Part shown: positions 7,602 to 15,400 of the stretch, piece after piece
Layout: each line of letters starts with the position of its first letter
Position numbering within the stretch: the first letter of the stretch is position 1
Assembly (NCBI GenBank): GCA_023228125.1
Contig: JALOBT010000044.1
Coordinates: 1-17,750 of the forward strand
Length of the DNA stretch: 17,750 bases
Source of the DNA: Candidatus Cloacimonadota bacterium
Lineage (GTDB): Bacteria; Cloacimonadota; Cloacimonadia; Cloacimonadales; Cloacimonadaceae
Direction of reading: 5' to 3'
Notes under the pieces: model-generated
The model's input: the letters and a program-made list of their open reading frames with translations, nothing else
What the model was told of the DNA's origin: nothing
Databases searched by the model: none
Program-made: the position numbers and the translations under genes

Positions 7602-8237
7602 CTACGGTTCCCAGTCTCTAAGAAAGCTAAACGGCCAGCCTCTTTGTTCTTCCGCCAGTTCTGCTTTCAGCGGATTATCCAGGATGTATTCTACAGTGTA
7701 ATAATAGTCCTTTTCGTTGCGGATAAAGCGATCATAGTAGTCGGCTCTCCACACCGTTTTATGCTGAATTCCTGTCCTGATGATCTGTTTTGCGGTATAG
7801 CTTTTGATCCTGCCTACAATATCACTGAGGAGGGCAAAATCCCCACTGGCCTGGACTATGGGGCAGAGCAGCAAATGCACATGGTTTGGCATCACACAAA
7901 ATGCGTGTAAATTGTAGAGCTTGGCATCATAGAAGTGAAAGGCAGTAGTGATGATGCTGGCAATTGCCGGTTTGCTGAGGTCAAGGCCAATAGATTTGTG
8001 CCTTCCGAGCTGGTCATCATAGCGCGCGATGGTATCTCTATACTGTTGGTACAGGTCTGAACTGATGGTTCCCTTTTGGCTGGTTTTCATCTCTTCCATC
8101 AGCAGTTTCATCTCTTTTAGGGTAGCCTTGATCTGCTGAGGCAGGTCTCCTTCCAGCCGCCAGGTGATGGAAATGATCTGCCCGGGCTCTTGATAATGAG
8201 GAAGAAATCTGCGATTTTCTTGTATGGGCTCAGGCAT
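7602..8237 (-). CDS. REP-associated tyrosine transposase (RAYT, Y1 HUH family), 211 aa
   Basis: This is a predicted single-strand DNA transposase or nuclease of the IS200/IS605-related RAYT group, which in other bacteria cleaves and joins REP palindromes. The start is the ATG at 8237: AAGGAGG lies 5 nt upstream, while the longer frame to 8324 runs into repeat DNA. Visible motifs: an N-terminal strand IISITWRL (21-28); the HUH motif in MPNHVHLLL (H119, H121); WRADYYDRFIRNEKD (163-177); and VEYILDNPLKAEL (182-194), whose Y184 matches the catalytic tyrosine of the block conserved in RAYTs. All catalytic residues are present, so the protein may be active. It is longer than compact RAYTs (about 165 aa, HUH near residue 60) because of about 60 extra, largely helical residues (about 33-95) before the HUH strand. 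It is flanked on both sides by BIME-like arrays, its likely substrates. The family is near certain; activity is inferred. Confidence 0.93.
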   Translation of the reverse strand: MPEPIQENRRFLPHYQEPGQIISITWRLEGDLPQQIKATLKEMKLLMEEMKTSQKGTISSDLYQQYRDTIARYDDQLGRHKSIGLDLSKPAIASIITTAFHFYDAKLYNLHAFCVMPNHVHLLLCPIVQASGDFALLSDIVGRIKSYTAKQIIRTGIQHKTVWRADYYDRFIRNEKDYYYTVEYILDNPLKAELAEEQRGWPFSFLRDWEP

Positions 8238-8301
8238 GTCAGCCTCCTTTTTGATGTAATGGAACCAGGGTGGAGGGTGCGGGAAGCTTGTAAAGAGGAA
8301 A

Positions 8302-8875
8302 GTGCGGATGAGGGGGATTGACACGGGTTCTTTTTTACCACCGAGAACACCGAGGAAAGGGCTGCACCACAGGATTGCAGGCGTCTCGCCTGCCGTGCAG
8401 GTAACGGGCTCTTTTCACGGTGTTTGTTCTCACTGGACGCGGGACGCATCCAATCCTGTAACTTCACGCGTTCAATTCACCCACCACAGGATTGCAGGCG
8501 TCTCGCCTGCCGTGCAAGTAACGAGCTCATTTCACGGAGTTTGTTCTCACTGGACGCGGGACGCATCCAATCCTGTAACCTCACGCGTTCAATTCCCCCA
8601 CCACAGGATTGCAGGCGTCTCGCCTGCCGTGCAGGTAACGAGTTCATTTCACGGAGCTTGTTCTCACTGGACGCGGGACGCATCCAATCCTGTAACTTCA
8701 CGCATCCAATTCAGCCTCCACAGGATTGCAGGCGTCCCGCCTGCCGTGCAGGTAACGAGTTCTTTTCACGGTGTTTGGACTCACTGGACGCGGGACGCAT
8801 CCAATCCTGTAACCTCACGCGTTCAATCCTGTAGCAGCGGCTCCAATCCAGCAGCACGACTCTTTTCCTAAACCT
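8302..8875. repeat. BIME-like array, right block (four 117-bp units)
   Basis: This is a direct copy of the left block. It has the same head (GTGCGGATGAGG, six-T run, ACCACCGAGAAC), four units starting at 8371, 8488, 8605 and 8722 with an exact 117-bp period, and the same tail ending TTCCTAAACCT. Units differ by scattered substitutions, for example C or T in the left hairpin loop and GAGTTCTT versus GAGCTCAT in the linker. The block lacks the 45-bp solitary REP of the left array. The last unit has a TTTGGACTC linker variant. Confidence 0.93.
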
Positions 8876-8905
8876 TTTGCGTTTCTGGTATTTACTGATT
8901 TTGGT

Positions 8906-9103
8906 TGACAACTAAAGTGAGGAGAAACAATGAAACGTAATGTGAAAAAAGTAGTTAGCTACAGTAAAAACTTCAAAGACTATGTAATCTATGCAGTTGT
9001 CCGAGATGGCTTCAGTATTGCATCTGTATGCACTCAGTGGACTTTCCTGAAAGTATGGACTGGATTTTCCTGAAAGTATGGATTTTCCTGAAAGTAGTTG
9101 ACA
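8906..9103 (+). mobile_element. Internally deleted insertion sequence remnant
   Basis: The left edge TGACAACTAAAGTGAGG (8906-8922) and the right edge, read inward on the minus strand as TGTCAACTACTTTCAGG (9103-9087), agree at 12 of 17 positions. They resemble terminal inverted repeats beginning TG, as in IS3/IS481-type elements. Between them only the start of a transposase-like frame survives. The right part carries three copies of TTTCCTGAAAGTA (9043-9055, 9066-9078, 9084-9096). No target duplication is evident. The assignment to a particular IS family is uncertain. Confidence 0.45.
8930..9073 (+). pseudogene. Truncated transposase N-terminus (47 codons)
   Basis: An ATG at 8930 follows GAGGAG by 6 nt. 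The frame encodes a basic start (MKRNVKKVV) and then a helical stretch FKDYVIYAVVRDGFSIASVC, which resembles the first part of a transposase helix-turn-helix (the SIAxVC pattern common in IS3/IS481-type OrfA proteins). After this the sense turns into translation of the TTTCCTGAAAGTA repeats (TFLKVWTGFS) and stops at 9071-9073. I read it as the intact start of a transposase fused to the far IS end by an internal deletion. It could instead be a short unrelated peptide. Confidence 0.4.
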
Positions 9104-9140
9104 CTTTTCTTCCTCTCTTAAGAGCATCGATCATATCTTT

Positions 9141-9189
9141 ATCTACCCTTAATCAAGCGTTAAGTATTAACGCTTGATTAAGGGTAGAT
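9141..9189. repeat. Perfect 23-bp inverted repeat with 3-nt loop
   Basis: The left arm ATCTACCCTTAATCAAGCG... (9141-9163) is perfectly complementary to 9167-9189 around the loop GTA. Five more bases can pair further out (GATCA 9129-9133 with TGATC 9197-9201) after an interior loop. There is no T-tract, so it is not a standard intrinsic terminator. It is unlike the REP family nearby and occurs once in the window. Confidence 0.85.
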
Positions 9190-9292
9190 GAATGTGTGAT
9201 CAAGTTTCCAAAATGAGAAAGAAGCATCCAAGAAAGCTGGTATTTCCTTGATTTATCCACTGGGTGGATACTTTTAAGGGTGACACGCCACT

Positions 9293-9404
9293 ACAGGATT
9301 GCTGGCGTCTCGCCTGCCGAGCAAGTAACAAGCTCTTTTTTGTCGATCCTGTCTCCCTTTTCCAGGCCTCTGGTCTCACTGGACGCGGGACGCATCCAAT
9401 CCAG
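9293..9404. repeat. Solitary diverged BIME-like unit
   Basis: A left half ACAGGATTGCTGGCGTCTCG and an inverted right half GGACGCGGGACGCATCC plus AATCCAGC lie about 60 bp apart, as in the 117-bp units flanking the RAYT but with an unrelated linker. The right half is preceded by AGGCCTCTGGTCTC, which resembles the mini-hairpin found before the right-end REP copies. It abuts the terminator of the second giant gene. Confidence 0.75.
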
Positions 9405-9408
9405 CTAC

Positions 9409-9435
9409 AAAAAACCCCCGGCCGAAACCGGGGGT
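9409..9435 (-). terminator. Rho-independent terminator of the second giant gene
   Basis: On the minus strand this reads ACCCCCGG, loop TTTCGG, CCGGGGGT, then a T-tract: an 8-bp perfect stem identical in stem and loop to 470-498. It lies about 35 bp beyond the stop codon at 9470-9472. A small stem TGCGG/CCGCA (9445-9459) lies between the two. Confidence 0.92.
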
Positions 9436-9469
9436 GTATTTGTATGCGGTTTATCCGCAGATTGAATTG

Positions 9470-12400
9470 TTATTCTTTGCCGTTTGCAGCTCGGTCTGCT
9501 TCATCTTTCAGCAGTTGCTGTTCCAAGGAGAGAGGCTGTTGATTAATTGTTCTGATACCTTCGTTGCTGGCTATGACCTTGAAGAACTTCTTGCTGGTGG
9601 CAGAAGTACTATAGGTATTTCCAGTTACCGTGGTAAGCAGGGTATATGGTCCTTCGGGGGCATCAGCAGCTTTGATCTGGTAGGATCTGGCGTATGGGAT
9701 AGCGTCCCAATCCAGGACTACGTTGCTGCCGCTGGTGCTAATTGTTAGCACTGGCTGTGGAAGGCTCGCAGGAATGTAGACTTGCGGTCCTACGAAATCA
9801 TCAGCGTGTAGATACCAATCCCAGGTTCCCCGGTAACGAAGCGCTAAATAAACAACGGCATCACCTGAGAAATAGGTATCCAGATCGTAAGATTTTTGGA
9901 TGTAACCAAGGTCTGGAATCGTTCCGCTGTCTATCATAGTAAATGAACTGGGATCAGTGTTCGTAGATGATAACAGAACCTCCCAGTCTTCCGTGTACGA
10001 AGTGCTGGAGCTTGATTTTCCAATCCAGAAGCTAATTTGATCTGCAACAGATGAACTAAGTTGCAGGGGCGGGGTTATCAGCCAGTCGTCATTATCAGTT
10101 GCAGATGAATCTCCATATCTGCAGCTTGCAGCGTAATTACCTGTACGCGGATAGGTAGTAGCTGCCTCCCACATACGGGTATCTCCATCTTCATTAAGAA
10201 CTGTCCAATTACTGGGTATTACTCCACCTTCGAAGCTTTCAAAGAGGATTCCTTCTTCGTAGGTATTGAAGGTCATAATCTCAGATACGTTGTTGACGGG
10301 AACTGCATCGCCTGCTAAGACAACTTCACCGTAGATATCCAGAGTACCCAGAGAGGCGGGAGTCCAGCTCAGGTCCACTGCTTTGGTGGCATCGGGTAGC
10401 AGCTCTTCGTTTATGATTTCACTGGCCAGAACGATACGGTTATCTACGCTCTTCAGATAAACGGTATAACTATTCTGAGTACTTGTACCGTTATTCTTTA
10501 CGGTTACAGTGTGAGTTGCTTCGGTATTTTCGAAGCCATAAGGAAGCCCAGTGAGGGATACCACCGCCATATCGTTTGCAGCCAATTGATCCATCTGGAC
10601 ATCGTCGATGTAGATGGTTTTGCTGGTCGACGTTACACCATGCTTGAAACAGATATAGTGGTCTGTTCCCACATAATCGGCAAGAGACACGGTATATGGG
10701 GTCTGGGTAGTGGTCAGATCAATGCTGGCCAATTGTGTGAAGGTACCTTCTGGGGTATCCACAGTTCCTACCAAGAGCGTTTCCGAGGTAGAGCTTATTC
10801 TGGCGTAGAAGCTGAGTTTGATGCTGTTCATCGGCACAGTGATCTCTGGAGTGACGATTCTGAGATCAGCAGCCGTGTCACTGGAATTGTAGAGCTTTAC
10901 CGAATTCGGAGCGCTTACTGCATAAGTGGTGCTGGAATAAGTCTCAGCAGTAGCGAAGGTATTGGTCGAGTTCACATATCCAGTCCATTCTGCAGGCATA
11001 GCCGGAGCGGTCACACCATCGAAGTTTTGGCTGTAAGGCAGGCTGAGGATCCGGGGATCGTCCATAATGGTGAAGCTGAAGGGGGTTTCCTGGTAGGCAT
11101 CGCCATCACCATTGAGGGCCTGCACTGTCCAGTACCAGGTTCCACTATAATTATAGGTTAGGGGGTTTATCTCAGCCTGGGTGGGATCAAATCTGGTAAG
11201 GGTAATATTATCCCAGTAATAATCTGTGTACAGGTTTGCCTCGGTCTGAGACATGAAGATGGCATAGCTATCAGGATTGCCACCGGTAACAGCAGCAGAC
11301 CAGGTGAGATCGAAGCCATCTATGGGCTGTTCTGCGGCTTCATCTTCAGGTGAGATGAGAGTAACAGGATCGGGAGGTCCGATCGGAGATTCACGCACCA
11401 TTACGTTATCCACAAAGAGAGCGTTGTCGCCACCGGTAACCGTAGATTCGCCATAAAAGGCGAAGTGTTTCGCTCCGGAATAGCCTGTAAGATCTATGGT
11501 GACGCTTTCTCCGGTGTGAAGGATATTGTTGAACACGTATTCAGAACCGGCGTTGTTCCATTCCCGCAGGATTGTGGGATTGGTCATATTGGGACTGTCG
11601 CTTACGATTACGATGAATTTGTCGTCTTGCTGGTCAGTATCATCTAAAATGGGCACACTGGAGCCCCATTTGGTAAGGCCGAGGTCGAACTTCAGTTCAT
11701 AGCCATCCGCAGGAATGGCGATAGGCGGAGTTACCAGCCAGCCGTTACGCGTAGTTCCGTAGATATTGATTCTGGGGGCGTTGTTTCCAGAAGGGCCATA
11801 AATCCAATCACCTCTATACCACTGGGTACTTGTTCCAGTAGGTTCGGGATAGAGGCCGCTGAGCTGAGTCCAGTTCTGCACTGGCCAATCGCCGGTAACG
11901 GTGCCAAAATCCTCCAACCAGGGTAAGTCATAGATGGTAGGATCACTCATCACTGTGAAGCTGCGTACAACGCTGGCCTCACCAATGCCTGCGTTATTTA
12001 CCGCAGCCACTGTCCAGTAATAGGTCGCTTCCCAATCCAGAGGGGTCTCTACAGCATAGCTGTTGGTGAGGCTGCTGCCGATCAAGGTGCTGCCATCTAC
12101 TGTATCCAGATAGACATTGTAGCTGGTAGCTGCTCCACCTGTGGTAGGCGCAGTCCAGGTAAGATTGGGATAACGGCTTTGGTTCACCGCTGCATCAGCC
12201 GGAGCGCTGAGGGTAGGAGTGCCGGCAAGAACAGGGGTGAGGTTCGGGCCCACGACGTGGTCCACATAAATGCTTCCGGAGGTTGTTTGAATAGGGGTTT
12301 GGAAGCCAATGTAGAGGTCTGAGCCGGCCAGACTGCTGAGGTCGATGCTGATCGGATACCAGATGCCGGTGGCAGCGTAAGTGATGTCTGCGCCGATCTG

Positions 12401-15400
12401 AGTCCAGGTAGTGCGATCAGTGGATGAAACTACCTTCAGTACTTGCGAAATGTTGCTCGCACGGGTATAGAACTCCATCGTGCTGCTGCCATCGATCGTA
12501 AGCAAGGGGGTTGATAGCACATATACCACAGAGGTAGAAGAGCTTTTGTAAGCAGACGCCGTTCCCTCAAAGAGTGGGGTCGAGGTGCTGCGCGTCCAGT
12601 TTCCACTGCTGCCATTAGCCCAGCCCATGGGCGGGAAGGTAGCGGCTTCAAAACCTTCAGCCAGTTGAGTGAGGCCTGGGGTGTTGAAGGTCCAGGTGGG
12701 GCAGGTGACAGTAGAACCATTGGCGTTACTGGGAACTACTTTCCAGCTATAGCTGAGGCCATTGACCAAGCCGGTAGTCTGGAACTGGGTAGCAGCGCCG
12801 GTATAGACAACGTGGCTTTCTGTGAAGGCGCCACCCTGGTTCAGATACACTTTGAAGCTGGTAGCAGGTTCGCCAGCTGTGCTGGGAGTCCACTTCAGCA
12901 TGGGGTTCAAGAGTGTGGTGCTGCCACTTTGAGGGAAGCTTACCGTAGCTGCCAGCGGAGGCAAGGGTGCGGGGATTCTAATCGTGATATCATCTACATA
13001 GATCCGAAGCTGATTGGCAATACTATAAGCATGCCAGCCCAGATAGTAGTTGCCGGTGCTGGGAACGGTAAAGGTGGCATTGGCACTGGTATAGTCAGCG
13101 AAATTGATATTTTCATTGATGAATACCTGGGTGGTAAGATTGGCAACTTGGTTACCACTACCCAGCATTACTTTCAATTTCTCCACGTAAGATGTGGAAC
13201 CACCCCGATACTTAAAATCAAGGGCATAGGTGGTGCCGGCCTGAAGGCTTAATGCAGGGCTCACCATCCAGTCATTCAGAGCCAGATCATAATTGTATCC
13301 AATGCTGGCGCAGTTGGGAGCAGAATAGGGATTTGTGGCGTAGGAAGCCCAGTTTACGGTATCACCGTTCACATTAATCATGCTCCAGCCAGTGGGTAAG
13401 GCCGGAACGGTAACAGCATCGAAGTTTTGAGTGTGAGGGAAGCTTACGATCGCGGGATCAGGCTCGATGGTGAATTCATTAGGCGGCCATAAGTACACTT
13501 CGTCCGGATAGGCTGCGTTAAAGCCGGCAACCGTCCAGACATAGGTGGCACCATAGGCATAGCTCATCACAGGGGTGTAAGGGCTGGTGACATCTTCGAA
13601 GAAAGTGGCAGCTCCGAAGAATTCATCAGAGTCGTAGCCTTCATTTAAGTCAGCCATGTTGGCGATATACAGGTTGTAAACATCAGGCTCGGTTCCAGCC
13701 ATATTCCAGCTAAACTGGAAGGGGAAGCCGGTTTTGGCAAGGTTTTCCTGACGGTGCAGCGGATAGTCCAGATTCGGAGCCAATACTGGTCCACTGGGTA
13801 CTGGTACTGCCGTCAGACTGATGTTGTCGAGGTTGATAGGAGGTTGCGTTCCCAAAGAGCCGTCGTTTCTCCAAGAGAAGACCAGACGTTTCACCGATCC
13901 TGAAAGAGTTCCAGGCAGGGTGATGCTTCCTGTTGTCCAGGTGGGCTGCACGCTGTAATTTGTTAAACCCACTTGACCTGTTGTGAGTTCCGTGCCTGCG
14001 ACAGGGGTGACGCTGGTATCGACCAGGTAAACCCTCAATCTATCGAAGCTTGATTCTCCTGCATTCTTCCACTCAAAAGTAAGCGGGAAATTCAGGTTGT
14101 CTGCACCGAAGCTAATGTCGCGGTAAATATGAGCAACCGAGGTGGTGGTAATGGTGTAGGCATTAGACACACCGTTATCATTGGACACGTATGCCGAGGC
14201 TGTGCCGGCGAAAGGATCAACAGTGCCGACATACCAGGCATTGGTCTCGGTTCCGTTCTCGAAAGCCCAGCTTCCCTGGCCACTTTCCCAACCCTCGGTG
14301 AGGGGCAGGGTGGCGGGAATCTGTGCAGTTCGGAATGTGGCAGGGCCAGCCCAAGTGCTGGATCCTGCACCGGTAACAGATAGCACATACCAGTCATAAC
14401 TGGTAGAGGAGCTGAGGCCTGTGAGAGGATATGGATTGGAAGCGACTGTGTTTATCAAAGTGCCTTGTGTATCCACATCAAAACCCACGGGGCCATATTT
14501 GATCTTCCATGCTGCTGCGGCTGGGGTGTTGTTTTCAGTCCAGCCCAAATCCGCAGAATCACCATCAATATTGGTGTTGGTGAGAGCGGAGGGAGCAATC
14601 ACAGCAGGCGCTACATCGATGGTGATATCATCCAAGCTGACGTACCATGAAGCAGTAGCATTGCTCATCCAGCCTTGAATACCGATATAATAAACACCGG
14701 TGCTTGTGGGCGTGAAAACTCCGTAGAACCTTTGATATTCGCCATCGGATACATTCGTTTGAGGAATGATGGTTTCAGTCAAACCGGCTAAAGTGGCTTG
14801 GGTGCCGTATTTAACCTGAATATTGGCATCAGTAGGGTCAGTAGTGTTTTGACGGGCATACAGCTCGATGAAGTAATTCGTGCCGGCAGTCAGTTGAATT
14901 GGTCTGATCAGACAGGATTGTCCGCTGTATCCCAAGAAGGCATTCCAAGTGCCATTTCTGGGTGTTCTATTGTAGGTTGTCTGGTTGTTGTTTGCTGTCC
15001 AGTATTTGGCAGTGTATTCAGGACCGGTAACTTGCATCCATTGATTGATTGCGGTTGATGCATTAGTATTCCCGGTCTCAAAACCTTCCACGAAGGGGAA
15101 GCTTGAGATGGTAGGATCGGCCATGGTGGTGAAGCTGCGCACAGGGCTACCTGTGGCATCTCCAGTTCCATTGGTGGCAACTACCATCCAGTAAAGGGTT
15201 GTATTATAAGGCAAGGCTGCAGTGGGGGTATAACTAAGGGTTGTGGCTGTTCCCAAGAGTGTAGTAGGGGGATTAGCCGCTCCGCAATATACCTTGTAAG
15301 CTGTGGGTATGCCACCGGAGGTAGGTGCGGTCCATGTGAAAGTAGGATAGTTGCTTACGCCTGTGGCTAAATCAGCGGGAGCTGTGAGAGTGACAGGGCC

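Noticed and set aside
8238..8324. 29-codon N-terminal extension of the RAYT
   Set aside because: It runs into the duplicated block head, and AAGGAGG sits 5 nt before the ATG at 8237.
6981..8875. CRISPR array
   Set aside because: The 117-bp units are contiguous and palindromic with no unique spacers, and no cas gene is present.
9141..9189. Integron attC-like site
   Set aside because: The GTTAA/TTAAC words near the loop are in the wrong arrangement for attC simple sites, and there is no integrase or cassette array.
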